This document shows positions 25,119 to 34,179 of a stretch of DNA of 44,133 nucleotides, in pieces. Every line of letters starts with the position of its first letter. Within the stretch, counting starts at the first letter, position 1. A model generated the notes under the pieces. It made no database searches, had not been told where the DNA came from, and saw only the letters and a list, made by a program, of their open reading frames with translations. The position numbers and the translations under genes were made by a program. The stretch comes from Synergistaceae bacterium (GTDB lineage Bacteria > Synergistota > Synergistia > Synergistales > Aminobacteriaceae). The stretch lies in the NCBI GenBank assembly GCA_031280275.1, contig JAITGX010000024.1:1-44133 (forward strand), written 5' to 3'.

Positions 25119-25820
25119 ATGACGACAAATTTTGATTTTGAGCCCGTCCGCAAGCAGTTGGAGGGAGTGATCAACTCCAGGGTAGAGCTGGTCATCTCCT
25201 CTGGACTTTACAAGGGCAGTTACTCCGCGCGCCTTGAGGACATCGGCGAGGGCCAGGTGGGTGTGTCCCATCCTATGCTGCGCGGTGCTCTCCTACCCGC
25301 CCTCCGCAACACGGAGCTGCTGATGAAGATCGAGACCAGCGCCTGTTTCTACCAGGCCACGGTCTCGGTGGTGCGGAGTGTCATCAACGTGCCTGTGCCC
25401 CTTTTGTGGGTGAGGCTCCTCACTCCCCTCGAAAAGGTGCAGCGCAGAATGTTCGTCCGGGTCTCCAGTTCAATTAAGGCGGACGCCTTCTTTTTGGAGG
25501 CCGAGGTGGAGCACCTTCCCGATGGCTCCCGTCTTCCCCCGCAGGAGTGGTTCCCGATTCGCGTTTCGGACATCAGTCTGGGCGGGGTGGGGATTACGAT
25601 CAAGCAGTCTTTGACCCACTACTGTTTCGAGGGGGGGCGTTATCTCCTGCTGATGAGCATTGGGGGGACGCGCTTTTTCATCGTGGGGAAGTTGGTCAAA
25701 ATTTTAAGAAAGAACGAGACCAACATCGAAGTGGGATTGGCCTACGAGGGTCTGCCCATTTCTACGGAAAAACTGATGGGCGGCTATATTCGGCAGCAGG
25801 AACTCATTACGCGAGGGTAA
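25119..25820 (+). CDS. PilZ-domain flagellar brake protein (YcgR-like)
   Basis: 233-aa protein with a YcgR_2-like N-terminal beta domain (residues 1-100) and a C-terminal PilZ domain that binds cyclic di-GMP. The c-di-GMP signature is present: QRRMFVRV (RxxxR type) and, later, VSDISLGGVGI (D-x-S-x-x-G). By family knowledge it slows or biases the motor when c-di-GMP rises. It starts four bases after flhG and ends five bases before cheB, so it is expressed with the export and chemotaxis genes. Confidence 0.9.
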   Translation: MTTNFDFEPVRKQLEGVINSRVELVISSGLYKGSYSARLEDIGEGQVGVSHPMLRGALLPALRNTELLMKIETSACFYQATVSVVRSVINVPVPLLWVRLLTPLEKVQRRMFVRVSSSIKADAFFLEAEVEHLPDGSRLPPQEWFPIRVSDISLGGVGITIKQSLTHYCFEGGRYLLLMSIGGTRFFIVGKLVKILRKNETNIEVGLAYEGLPISTEKLMGGYIRQQELITRG

Positions 25821-25825
25821 TTTCT

Positions 25826-26884
25826 ATGGGAGATAGCGATTCGAAGGTCAAGGTACTCATTGTCGACGACTCCGCCTTGATGCGGAAGCTCCTGGGAGAC
25901 GTCCTTTCCTCGGATCCCCGCGTCGAGGTGGTGGGAACGGCGAGGGACGGCGTGGACGCCCTCGCCAAGGTTCGGGTACTGTCTCCCGACGTGATAACGC
26001 TCGACGTGGAAATGCCCAGGAAGAACGGACTGGAGTTTCTAGAGGAGTTGCTGCCGGCGCACCCCATCCCGGTGATCATGGTCAGCACCCAAACCCGGGA
26101 GGGAGCCCACGTGACGCTCAAAGCCCTCGCCCTTGGGAGCGTTGACTTCATCTGCAAGCCCCTGAAGCCCTTTTCCAGCGCCTTCAAGGAAATAGGGGCA
26201 GAGCTGATCTCCAAGGTGGTCATGGCTAAGGGGGCGTCCGTGCGGGTGCGTTCCGTGCCTCAGTACGCGGGAGCGAAGGCCGCCGATGCTCAGGTGTCCT
26301 CTTGGGGGAAGCGGGAGATCGTCGCCATCGCGGCCTCAACGGGCGGCCCCATGGCGCTGTTGCATCTGTTTAGCAAGCTGCCCAAGGACTTCCCGGTTCC
26401 CGTGGTCATTACCCAGCACATGCCCAAGGACTTCACGAGTTCTTTCGCAAAGCGCCTCGACGCCGTCTCTCCCCTTTCCGTCATGGAGGGGGAGGAGGGC
26501 ACGGAACTGAGGCCAGGCCGCGCGGTCGTCGCTCCGGGAGGAAGCCACCTGATCGTGAAACGGCGGCCCAACGGCACGTCCTGCTGCGGCTTGTCCGACG
26601 TTCCACCCGTGTTGTCTGTTAAGCCTTCTGCGAATATAATGTTTCAAAGCGTGGCTGAGGAATTTGGAGGCAGGGTGGTGGGGGTCGTTCTGACGGGAAT
26701 GGGGCGCGATGGTGCAGATGGTGCTGTTGCCCTTCACGCTAAAGGGGCTTATATTATAGCGGAGGCGCAAGAGACCTGCGTCGTCTATGGGATGCCCAAA
26801 GCCGCGGTGGAGACCGGAGTTGTGGACGAGGTCCTTCCGCTGACCGGGATCCCGGAGGCGCTTGTCAAATGCCTGAAAGGGTAG
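25826..26884 (+). CDS. cheB: Chemotaxis response regulator protein-glutamate methylesterase CheB
   Basis: Removes methyl groups from chemoreceptors when phosphorylated by CheA, resetting sensitivity; 352 aa. The N-terminal receiver domain starts VKVLIVDDSALMRKLL, has the phospho-acceptor Asp in VITLDVEMPRKNGLEF and the Lys in FICKPLKPF. The C-terminal methylesterase shows the triad: Ser in IAASTGGPM, His in ITQHMPKDF, Asp in GMGRDGADG. I start at ATG 25826, right behind the PilZ gene; the longer open frame to 25547 overlaps that gene. cheR is not in the window. Confidence 0.96.
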   Translation: MGDSDSKVKVLIVDDSALMRKLLGDVLSSDPRVEVVGTARDGVDALAKVRVLSPDVITLDVEMPRKNGLEFLEELLPAHPIPVIMVSTQTREGAHVTLKALALGSVDFICKPLKPFSSAFKEIGAELISKVVMAKGASVRVRSVPQYAGAKAADAQVSSWGKREIVAIAASTGGPMALLHLFSKLPKDFPVPVVITQHMPKDFTSSFAKRLDAVSPLSVMEGEEGTELRPGRAVVAPGGSHLIVKRRPNGTSCCGLSDVPPVLSVKPSANIMFQSVAEEFGGRVVGVVLTGMGRDGADGAVALHAKGAYIIAEAQETCVVYGMPKAAVETGVVDEVLPLTGIPEALVKCLKG

Positions 26885-26929
26885 AAAGCCAGCTAGGGCC
26901 GGAATTTACGAAGTTGGGGATGGTGGGCC

Positions 26930-28987
26930 ATGATTGAGATGGATATGAACCAATACCTGGGCGCGTTTTTGGATGAGGCGGGCGATAATCTGCAGCGGCT
27001 GGATGACCTTTTGCTCACGCTGGAGAAGGACACGGCGAATATCGACGTCATCAACGAAATTTTCCGCTCCGCTCATACCTTGAAGGGCATGTCGGCGACG
27101 ATGGGCTTCGAGAAGATGGCGGGGCTCACCCACGCGCTGGAAGACCGTCTGGACGCGGCCCGCAAGGGCACGCACCACCTGGACGACTTCGACATGAACC
27201 TCATGTTTTCCTCCCTCGACGCCATGCAGGCCATGGTGGACTCTATCCGGGGAGGGGAAAGCGACGCTCACGTGGACGTCACGGCGCTGGTGGCCTCTTT
27301 GCGCGACATGGACTCGGAGGCCGCCGCCGCGAAGGCCAAAGACGCCGGGGCGGCGCCCATCAAGGAGAACGCTTCCGGTTCCCTTTCCAAGCAGGAAAAA
27401 GAGTGGATCACGGAGGCGAAAGGCCAGGGTCGGACGGTTTTCAGAATCCAGGTAAACCTGAGCGAAAGCTGCCTTCTGAAGGCCGCTCGCGCTTACATGG
27501 TCGTCAACAGGCTGGAGGAGATGGGGGACGTCATCAAGACCGAGCCTTCCATTGACGCGCTGGAAAACGAGGAGTTCACCGTGGATTTCCTGCTCTACCT
27601 CGTCACCGAGCAAGGCGAGGGGGACATCAAAGAGGCGGTCCTCAAGATCAGTGACATTACCTCGGTGTCCATGGAAGAGCTGTCGGCTGTAGACGACGCC
27701 AAACAGCCCGCCGCGCCGGCACCCCAGCCGGTCCAGGAGAAAGCGCCTCCCGCCGAGGCCGCTAAGGAAAAAGCGCCCGTGCGCGAGGCGCCTCACCCTG
27801 CAGCTCCTCCCAAACCGGACGTGAAGAAGGCGAACCAGACGGTGCGCGTCGATATCGGCCGCTTGGACAAGCTGATGAACCTGGTAGGCGAACTCGTTAT
27901 AGGCCGTGCCCGCATCGAAAGACTGGTGCAGGAGGCGCGTCTGCGGGAGTTCGACGAACCCCTGTCTCAGCTGGGCCGTATTTCCGGGGATATTCAGGAA
28001 CTGGTCACGAAGCTGCGCATGGTGCCGGTGTCCTTCACCTTCGACCGATTCCCGAGGCTCATCCGCGACATCTCTAAAAGCCTCGGCAAAGAGGTGGAGC
28101 TGGTGTTGGAGGGTCAGGATACGGAACTCGACCGCACCGTGATCGACGAGATAGGAGACCCCATGGTTCACTTGATTCGCAACTCTTTAGATCACGGGAT
28201 CGAGACCCGGGAAGACCGGCGGGCGGCCGGCAAGAACGAAAAGGGAACGCTGAGAATATCGGCCTATCAGGAGGGCAGCGGCGTCATCATCGAGGTTACG
28301 GACGACGGCAAGGGCATCGACCCCGAAAAGGTCAAGAAAAAGGCTATAGAGCGCGGCCTCCTGGACGAGGAGCACGCGATCACGATATCAGACGAGGAGG
28401 CCATTCAGATTGTCCTCCTGCCGGGCTTCAGCCTGGCGCCAGCCATAACGGATATATCTGGGCGCGGCGTGGGAATGGACGCGGTCAAGACCAAAGTGGA
28501 GACCCTGGGCGGGCAGCTCGATCTGGTTTCCAAGGTGGGTCAGGGAACCAGCGTGTATGTGCGCCTGCCTCTGACGCTGGCCATCGTGCTGTCGCTTCTG
28601 ATCAAGGTAGGGGAGGAAACCTACGCCATATCCTTGGAAAACGTGGAAGAGACGATCCTGGTGAAGCAGGAGAACATTAAAACGGTACACGGTTCCCCGG
28701 CCACGCTTTTGCGCGGTGAGGTGCTTTCCCTGAGCGACTTGGCCGACGTGCTGGGCACCGAGGTGAAAGGAACCCATCGGGACGAGTACCCCGTGGTGGT
28801 TGTGAAGATAGGCAAGAACAAGATTGGGTTTATCGTGGACGAGCTGATCGGCCAGCAGGAAATCGTTATTAAATCCCTGGGGCGTTTCCTCTCCAAGATC
28901 AAGGGAATCGCCGGGGCGACGATATTGGGCGACGGCAACGTAGCCCTTATTCTGGACGTAGCTTCCCTCTACACGACGAAAGGCTGA
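26930..28987 (+). CDS. cheA: Chemotaxis histidine kinase CheA
   Basis: Central chemotaxis kinase, 685 aa. P1 (Hpt): FRSAHTLKGMSATMGFEKMA with phospho-acceptor His49. P2-like region around 140-250, binding CheY/CheB. An Ala/Pro linker leads to the P3 dimerisation helices (RLDKLMNLVGELVIGRARIE). P4 ATPase has LIRNSLDHGIE, DDGKGID and GRGVGMDAVKT. The C-terminal CheW-like P5 ends near VALILDVASL. The gene follows cheB after 45 bases and leads to cheC. The coupling protein CheW is absent from this block. Confidence 0.97.
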   Translation: MIEMDMNQYLGAFLDEAGDNLQRLDDLLLTLEKDTANIDVINEIFRSAHTLKGMSATMGFEKMAGLTHALEDRLDAARKGTHHLDDFDMNLMFSSLDAMQAMVDSIRGGESDAHVDVTALVASLRDMDSEAAAAKAKDAGAAPIKENASGSLSKQEKEWITEAKGQGRTVFRIQVNLSESCLLKAARAYMVVNRLEEMGDVIKTEPSIDALENEEFTVDFLLYLVTEQGEGDIKEAVLKISDITSVSMEELSAVDDAKQPAAPAPQPVQEKAPPAEAAKEKAPVREAPHPAAPPKPDVKKANQTVRVDIGRLDKLMNLVGELVIGRARIERLVQEARLREFDEPLSQLGRISGDIQELVTKLRMVPVSFTFDRFPRLIRDISKSLGKEVELVLEGQDTELDRTVIDEIGDPMVHLIRNSLDHGIETREDRRAAGKNEKGTLRISAYQEGSGVIIEVTDDGKGIDPEKVKKKAIERGLLDEEHAITISDEEAIQIVLLPGFSLAPAITDISGRGVGMDAVKTKVETLGGQLDLVSKVGQGTSVYVRLPLTLAIVLSLLIKVGEETYAISLENVEETILVKQENIKTVHGSPATLLRGEVLSLSDLADVLGTEVKGTHRDEYPVVVVKIGKNKIGFIVDELIGQQEIVIKSLGRFLSKIKGIAGATILGDGNVALILDVASLYTTKG

Positions 28988-28998
28988 CGGGGAACGTC

Positions 28999-29622
28999 AT
29001 GCTGGACCTGAGTTCGTTCAACAATTTGCAGTTGGACGCTGTTCGCGAGGTCGGCAACATCGGAACGGGTAACGCGGCCACGGCTTTATCTAAACTGTTA
29101 TCGTGCGCGGTCGAGATAGCTGTCCCTCGGGCCGACCTGGTCTCCATTTACTCCCTTTCGGAGTATTACGGAAATGCGGATAACGTGGTGGCGGCTGTCT
29201 TTGTGCGGTCAATGGGGGAGTTCGGGTGCAGCTTTATTTTCATCCAAGACGAGCAAGCGGCGGACTTGATGGTGGGCCTTCTGCTGAAACAGCAGTTTGG
29301 CTTCATCCCCACCGACCTTCCGCAGGACGTAAAGGACAGCGCGCTCTCCGAGGTGGGGAACATCGTCCTGAGTTCTTTTCTGAGGGGGATCAACTCGCTG
29401 CTGGGGGTTCAGCAGCAGATTTCTGTGCCGGGCGTCGCCCGCGACATGCTGGCCTCCATCTTGGATGTGGTGGTCTCCATCTTCGGACAAATGGGAGAAA
29501 TGGCCCTATTCATCAACACGGAGCTGCGGGTCGAAGGAGTCGACAAAATATCGGGAAACATCGTCATGCTGCCCGATCCTGACGCGCTTGAGCTGCTTTT
29601 GAAGAAGCTCCAGGTGCTGTAG
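28999..29622 (+). CDS. cheC: CheY-P phosphatase CheC
   Basis: Phosphatase for CheY-P and partner of CheD in adaptation, 207 aa. It carries two copies of the CheC active-site pattern E-x-x-N: REVGNIGTGNAATALSKLL near residue 14 and SEVGNIVLSSFLRGINSLL near residue 115. Two active sites make it a true CheC rather than an inert relative such as CheX. It starts 11 bases after cheA and ends two bases before cheD, the usual cheC-cheD arrangement of Bacillus- and Thermotoga-type systems. Confidence 0.95.
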   Translation: MLDLSSFNNLQLDAVREVGNIGTGNAATALSKLLSCAVEIAVPRADLVSIYSLSEYYGNADNVVAAVFVRSMGEFGCSFIFIQDEQAADLMVGLLLKQQFGFIPTDLPQDVKDSALSEVGNIVLSSFLRGINSLLGVQQQISVPGVARDMLASILDVVVSIFGQMGEMALFINTELRVEGVDKISGNIVMLPDPDALELLLKKLQVL

Positions 29623-29624
29623 AG

Positions 29625-30113
29625 ATGGAAAAAACCGCGCACGTTGGAATGGCCGACCTGGTGGTGGTCAGCGCGCCGGCAAAAATGATAACCCTCGGTC
29701 TGGGCTCTTGTATTGGACTGGTGATTTTCGACACCACCGCCAAGGTTGCGGGCATGGCGCACATTATGCTGCCCGACAGCCGGGGGGCGAAGACGGTCGA
29801 AAAGGTGGGCAAGTTCGCGGACACCGCCGTCCCCACCCTGATAGATGAAATGACAAAAAAAGGCGCGTCCAAGTCCCGCATGAAGGCCAAAATGGCCGGG
29901 GGGGCCCAGATGTTTGCCCTGCCGAACAGCAGTAACGATTTTCTGTCGGTGGGGGCGCGCAATATCAAGGAAACCACGGCGATGCTCTCCAAGGAGGGGA
30001 TACCCCTGATCGCCTCCGACACGGGGGGTAACAAGGGCAGGACGGTGGAATTCTCGACGGAAACGTGGACGCTGGCGATCAAGACCCTGGGCAAAGGTCA
30101 GACGGAAATATAG
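29625..30113 (+). CDS. cheD: Chemoreceptor glutamine deamidase CheD
   Basis: Deamidates receptor glutamines and, bound to CheC, regulates its phosphatase activity; 162 aa. The catalytic Cys and His are in LGLGSCIGLVIFD and MAHIMLPDS. The middle motif KMAGGAQMF and the late GGNKGRTVEF fit the family. It starts two bases after cheC; a strong GGGGGG ribosome site after its stop serves fliA. Confidence 0.95.
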   Translation: MEKTAHVGMADLVVVSAPAKMITLGLGSCIGLVIFDTTAKVAGMAHIMLPDSRGAKTVEKVGKFADTAVPTLIDEMTKKGASKSRMKAKMAGGAQMFALPNSSNDFLSVGARNIKETTAMLSKEGIPLIASDTGGNKGRTVEFSTETWTLAIKTLGKGQTEI

Positions 30114-30133
30114 ACGGGGAAGGGGGGACATCC

Positions 30134-30889
30134 TTGGAGCTTGAGACTGCGGAGGGCGACCTTTGGCGCGAATACGGTGAGAACCCCACGGAGGAACAGA
30201 AAGAGAAGATCGTAAAGAGATACCTCCCCCTCATCAAGTACGTGGTCGGCAGAATGGCCCTTTCCGCCCCACCGGGGCTCGACTACGAGGATCTCCTGAG
30301 CTTCGGTGTGTTTGGCCTTCTCGACGCCGTCAACAGGTTCGACCTCTCCAAGGGTTTTTCCTTTCAGACATTCGCCGTTCCGCGCATTCGCGGCGCCGTT
30401 CTCGACGAGCTGAGAAAATACGACTGGATTTCCAGGACGGGCCGGGAAAAACTGCAAAAGCTGAACAGGGCCATCGAGAGGGTTTTGCAGGAAAAGGGCG
30501 GACTGCACGACGAATGGGTCATGCGGGAGATGGGCGTGGACGAAAAAATATACAAAGAGACGCTGGAACTGGCAAGCCGCAGTTACATCGTCTCACTGGA
30601 CGAGGTGATTGCCCTGGAGGACGGAGACGTGAGCTTCGAGGGCATTCTGGCGGACAACGACGAGGAAAGCGTGGCCTCCGACTTGGAAAACCAAGACGAC
30701 GCGCGGCGCATCATGGATGCCCTCGCGCAGCTCCCAGAGCGGGAGATGCAGGTAATCTCCTTTTATTATTACGAGGGGCTGACGCTGAAGGAAATAGGCC
30801 GTATCTTGGGTGTGACGGAGTCGCGCGTTTCCCAGATCCACGGCAAGGCTATCGCCGGGCTCAAAGCCCTGCTTGTCAGGCAGGCTTGA
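30134..30889 (+). CDS. fliA: Flagellar sigma factor FliA (sigma-28/WhiG family)
   Basis: Alternative sigma factor for late flagellar and chemotaxis genes, 251 aa. Region 2 shows LPLIKYVVGRMALSAPPG, DLLSFGVFGLLDAVNRFD and FQTFAVPRIRGAVLDELR (family signature). Region 4 has LPEREMQVISFYYYEGLTLKEIG with SRVSQIHGKAI (helix-turn-helix). The TTG at 30134 has GGGGGG six bases ahead and gives the standard N-terminus; the frame is open upstream to 30065, over the end of cheD. Its place after cheD matches the fla/che order of Bacillus. I saw no flgM in the window. Confidence 0.95.
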   Translation: MELETAEGDLWREYGENPTEEQKEKIVKRYLPLIKYVVGRMALSAPPGLDYEDLLSFGVFGLLDAVNRFDLSKGFSFQTFAVPRIRGAVLDELRKYDWISRTGREKLQKLNRAIERVLQEKGGLHDEWVMREMGVDEKIYKETLELASRSYIVSLDEVIALEDGDVSFEGILADNDEESVASDLENQDDARRIMDALAQLPEREMQVISFYYYEGLTLKEIGRILGVTESRVSQIHGKAIAGLKALLVRQA

Positions 30890-30935
30890 ATCGGGTACGA
30901 TTTGTAGACGCTAGGGAGCGAAAGGAGGAGCGGTT

Positions 30936-32528
30936 ATGGCGCAGGAGATAGTGAAGTTGGAGGTCGATTCGGACGGGATATGGGTGTCAGCCCTAGTGGA
31001 TAACTTTTCTTTGGCTGATCTGACGGCCTTTTTGCGCGCCAAGGGGGTTAGAAAGTACGATGCGAGGGCAGTGGATGACTTCGCTAGGCACAAAAACCGT
31101 ACCCGGCAGAAAATTGCGGGGCGCAGCGAGGTTGACGAAAAAAGCGCTCAGATCATCGTGCAGCTCTCCAAGGACAACATGACCGCCTCCATTACCCTGG
31201 AAGCGCCCTTTTTCACCAAGCCCTGGCCCACCCAAACCGACGTGGGGGAAGCCCTCGCGAAGAAAAACGTCGTGTCTGGCCTGGACCAGGAGGCGCTTAA
31301 AAGCCTGACGGAGCTGAAGCTCACCGACGAAACCGTGCAAGTGGCCCAGGGATTACCCTCGAAGAACGGTGAAAACGCCTGGATCGAGTACCTGATTGAT
31401 CCCGACAACAAGGAGACCGAGGTGGACTTGGCCGCCCAGAAGATCGACTACAGGACGAGGAGCGTCTTCGTCAACGTTCGGAAGGGGGACAAGGTCGCCG
31501 TAAAGCACCCGGCGACGCCGGGGGAAAACGGGGAATCGGTGACGGGGAACGAGCTCAAGGCCCTCCCCGGCAAGGATGCGGCGTTTCCCGTGGGATCGGG
31601 CTTTGAGATATCTGAGGACGGTTTAGTGCTCAGCGCCGCCATCGACGGACGCCTTTTACGCAAGGACAAAAAGCTGTTGGTGCTGCCTGAGCTGGAGGTC
31701 AAAAGCGATGTGGATTTCAGCGTCGGCAACATCAACTTCAATGGAAGCGTGAAAATCGCGGGGGCGGTGCGAGAGGGGTTCCAGGTCATCGCGTCGGGCA
31801 GTATCGAGATCAAGCAGATGGTGGAAGGCGCCCACGTGGAAAGCTCCAACGACATCAACATCACGGGCGGGGTGCGCGGCATGGGTAAGGGGCGCATCAT
31901 CGCCAAGGGCAACGTCTTCGCGGGCTTCGCGGATCAGGCCTACATTCGCAGCCAGGGGAACATTGAGATCAAAAACTCCGTGTTTCACAGTGACGTGGCG
32001 GCCCAGTACAAGGTGACGGTGCTGGGCGGTCAGAAGGCCCAGATCGCGGGAGGGAAGGTTCAGGCCGGGGTAGAGGTCATATGTCAGATCCTGGGCAGCG
32101 AGATGGGGACGAAGACGGACATCGTCGTGGGCATCCCGCCGGAGCAGGCCGAGCGCCGCAAGGAGCTGCAAGTCCTCATCGGCCAACACCAGGAAAACAT
32201 CGAAAAGCTGGAGACCAGCCTTACCTACTTGAAAAAACAGGATCAGGCTGGCGCCCTGGACGACGCGAAGCGAGCCATGATGGCCTCCGTCACCAAGTCC
32301 AAGTTTCAGACTCAGTCGGCCCTGAAGTCCATGTCCAAGGAGCTTCAGGAGTTGGAAGAGCGTCTGGAACTCTCCAAGGCGAAGGGCGTGGTGCGGGTCA
32401 AAGAGGTGTGCTACCCCGGCGTTACCATCACGATCCGCGGCGTGTCTTACGTGGTACGGGAGCCGCTTAAGTTCACGGCTTTCGTCCTGGACGGCGGGGA
32501 AGTCCGCCTGAGGGCCTTCGACGGCTAG
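30936..32528 (+). CDS. FapA (DUF342) domain protein
   Basis: 530-aa protein of the FapA/DUF342 family, thought to help polymer or flagellar assembly. The N-terminal 170 residues are a divergent domain (RAKGVRKYDARAVDDFA). The middle has the diagnostic VNVRKGDKVAVKHPATPGENG and a right-handed beta-helix with Gly-rich turns (ASGSIEIKQMVEGAHVESSN and following). A coiled coil covers about residues 405-490 (RKELQVLIGQHQENIEKLE). ATG 30936 has AAAGGAGGAG ahead. It follows fliA after 46 bases and is probably cotranscribed with the motility genes. Its precise role is not established. Confidence 0.88.
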   Translation: MAQEIVKLEVDSDGIWVSALVDNFSLADLTAFLRAKGVRKYDARAVDDFARHKNRTRQKIAGRSEVDEKSAQIIVQLSKDNMTASITLEAPFFTKPWPTQTDVGEALAKKNVVSGLDQEALKSLTELKLTDETVQVAQGLPSKNGENAWIEYLIDPDNKETEVDLAAQKIDYRTRSVFVNVRKGDKVAVKHPATPGENGESVTGNELKALPGKDAAFPVGSGFEISEDGLVLSAAIDGRLLRKDKKLLVLPELEVKSDVDFSVGNINFNGSVKIAGAVREGFQVIASGSIEIKQMVEGAHVESSNDINITGGVRGMGKGRIIAKGNVFAGFADQAYIRSQGNIEIKNSVFHSDVAAQYKVTVLGGQKAQIAGGKVQAGVEVICQILGSEMGTKTDIVVGIPPEQAERRKELQVLIGQHQENIEKLETSLTYLKKQDQAGALDDAKRAMMASVTKSKFQTQSALKSMSKELQELEERLELSKAKGVVRVKEVCYPGVTITIRGVSYVVREPLKFTAFVLDGGEVRLRAFDG

Positions 32529-32561
32529 CTCTCCGTCCGTGCGTATCCGGGAGGTGAGGTC

Positions 32562-32900
32562 ATGCTTCAACCTGTTAATCTTCAATTGGCGCATTACAAC
32601 GTGGAGCACAGCGCTCAGATTTCCAAGGACGCCATCGCGGCAGCTCAACAGACCGGCCAGGGCAAGGTAGTGGTCGAGGAGAGCGTCAAGCGGATGCAGA
32701 TGGTTCAGGCGGGACTGGCGGCAGCGGAGGTGCGGAAGGTAAAGCACAAAGAGGAAGGCGAGGAACGGGAACGCCGCAGAGAGGGGCAGCGGCAGGCCTT
32801 CTCTGAGCGGCGGCCCCCAGGAAGAGGAGAAGGAGAGTCAGAGGCCCACGAGATAGGTTCCAAGACCAAGGCCGCGAAGAAATTCGACTTTTACGCATGA
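32562..32900 (+). CDS. Small charged protein in the motility block, unknown function
   Basis: 112 aa, not recognised. The first 60 residues could be a helical, amphipathic part (LQLAHYNVEHSAQISKDAI, VVVEESVKRMQMVQAGLAAA). Residues 60-112 are almost only Glu, Arg, Lys and Gly, and end KKFDFYA. The basic/acidic tail suggests disorder. ATG 32562 has GGGAGGTGA ahead; its position 33 bases after the FapA gene suggests cotranscription. A flagellar accessory role is a guess from context. Confidence 0.7.
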   Translation: MLQPVNLQLAHYNVEHSAQISKDAIAAAQQTGQGKVVVEESVKRMQMVQAGLAAAEVRKVKHKEEGEERERRREGQRQAFSERRPPGRGEGESEAHEIGSKTKAAKKFDFYA

Positions 32901-32925
32901 TCGGGGCGCAATCGCGCGAGAGGTG

Positions 32926-33480
32926 ATGTTTTTGGCTGTGGCTAACGGCAGTTTGGGCTATATTGTGGTGGACGGCGTGGAGGGGCTTTTTCGCGGGGCG
33001 TCGTTGGTGGTGGACCTGCGGGGTATTCCGATGGATTTTCGCTATACGGACCCAATTCGCCCCACGCGCCTGGAGCGCATCCTCTACGGCAGCGCCTTGG
33101 AGACCTACCTGCGGGAGGAACTGATCTTGGACAGCTTGATCGGGGCTGTAGAGGTGAAGCCCGTACTTTGGGTTTGCAGGCAGCCCGACCTCCTGCTCCC
33201 TGTCAAAAACACCGCGAGGGGTAAGGCGCTGTTTCTGGCCCCCACCAGCCGTTCTCCCATGGACGCGGCCGGGAACGTGGAAAGCGCAGGAGAAAGCGGC
33301 GTTTACATGATCCAGGCCGATTCTGTCAGCGCGCCGCTGCGGGCCGCGTTTCCCGAAAACACCAGGGAAGATGAGGTCAAGCAGACCGTGACGCTTCTGG
33401 TGGAGGCGGCCAAGACGATGGAGCTGTTAGAGCCTTTTGGCCGCATTCAAAAAGCCCTTGCCTCCCTGGGCGAGGAGTAA
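32926..33480 (+). CDS. Motility-block protein of unknown function
   Basis: 184 aa, not recognised. It starts with a beta-rich segment (SLGYIVVDGVEGLFRGASLV), has YTDPIRPTRLERILYGSALE in the middle and ends in a helix. No membrane helix or signal peptide is seen. The start is ambiguous: ATG 32926 is only two bases after GAGAGG, while TTG 32932 is spaced best at eight bases; GTG 32923 is also in frame. The stop is two bases before the next gene, so these two unknown genes are tightly linked. Confidence 0.75.
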   Translation: MFLAVANGSLGYIVVDGVEGLFRGASLVVDLRGIPMDFRYTDPIRPTRLERILYGSALETYLREELILDSLIGAVEVKPVLWVCRQPDLLLPVKNTARGKALFLAPTSRSPMDAAGNVESAGESGVYMIQADSVSAPLRAAFPENTREDEVKQTVTLLVEAAKTMELLEPFGRIQKALASLGEE

Positions 33481-33482
33481 GC

Positions 33483-34061
33483 GTGAACTCCCAGGGTTTC
33501 AAGGACTACTTCTGCCGTCATTTTTTGGGGCGGGTGAAGGTGACTTCTCTTTCGCTTTCTATGGAACCGCCCCGGGTTGCCGTGCCAACCAAGCGTGAGG
33601 TGGCGACGCACCCGATTCGGATGAAAACACGAGTGGCGAGTTCCGTTCTCTTCGTGCGCTGGGGTATTGTCTGCTCCAGTCAAGAGTTTCGTTTGGGAAG
33701 GCAGTTAGCGCGGGTCAAGGGCGCGAAGATCGCCCGCTACGTGCTGGGGGAGATTAACGTGCGCTCTTTTCCCAAACTGACCACGACGATCCGTGAGGGA
33801 TTAAAGCGTGCCTTGGTACTTCCCCAGATGCGGACGAATAGGCTCCAATGGCAGACGGCGCGTCCCAGAACCGAGGGGGAGATGCTTTTGGCCTGGTATG
33901 GCCCTATTATTGAGGAGGCGGTGACGAGACTGACACTGAACAAGCAGCGAGGGACGCTGTTGATCTGGTATAATCCGCAGAGTAGGCACTTCAACGCTAG
34001 GGGTCTCTACCTCTGTAAGCGCTTGGGCGCCCGCGCGGACTTGGAGTGGCGCTGGGTATAG
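33483..34061 (+). CDS. Basic protein of unknown function in the motility block
   Basis: 192 aa, not recognised. It is basic and rich in Arg, with KDYFCRHFLGRVKVTSLSLS at the start, TTTIREGLKRALVLPQMRTN in the middle and LLIWYNPQSRHF near the end. The basic charge could suit nucleic-acid or phospholipid contact, but no domain could be named. The GTG start lies two bases after the stop of the previous gene, so the pair is translationally linked. A short hairpin follows it at 34074-34091. Confidence 0.72.
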   Translation: MNSQGFKDYFCRHFLGRVKVTSLSLSMEPPRVAVPTKREVATHPIRMKTRVASSVLFVRWGIVCSSQEFRLGRQLARVKGAKIARYVLGEINVRSFPKLTTTIREGLKRALVLPQMRTNRLQWQTARPRTEGEMLLAWYGPIIEEAVTRLTLNKQRGTLLIWYNPQSRHFNARGLYLCKRLGARADLEWRWV

Positions 34062-34074
34062 CGGCGCCGTTAAG

Positions 34075-34090
34075 AGGGCCTCACGGCCCT
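34075..34090 (+). terminator. Hairpin after the motility block
   Basis: AGGGCC-tcac-GGCCCT, a perfect 6-bp stem, 13 bases after the gene stop; a CTTTTT follows only after ten further bases. It could end the motility operon or attenuate transcription into the S1-domain gene. Confidence 0.35.
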
Positions 34091-34179
34091 TGCGTGGGAG
34101 CTTTTTGGTGAAGGTGAGGGGCAGTACCCCAAAGTTGTGCGAAGTGTTACAAAATATTGCCGGGAGGTTCGTAATATCA

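Noticed and set aside
26906-28171. 421-codon open frame on the minus strand
   Set aside because: Antisense shadow of cheA; His/Arg/Leu-rich composition with no motif.
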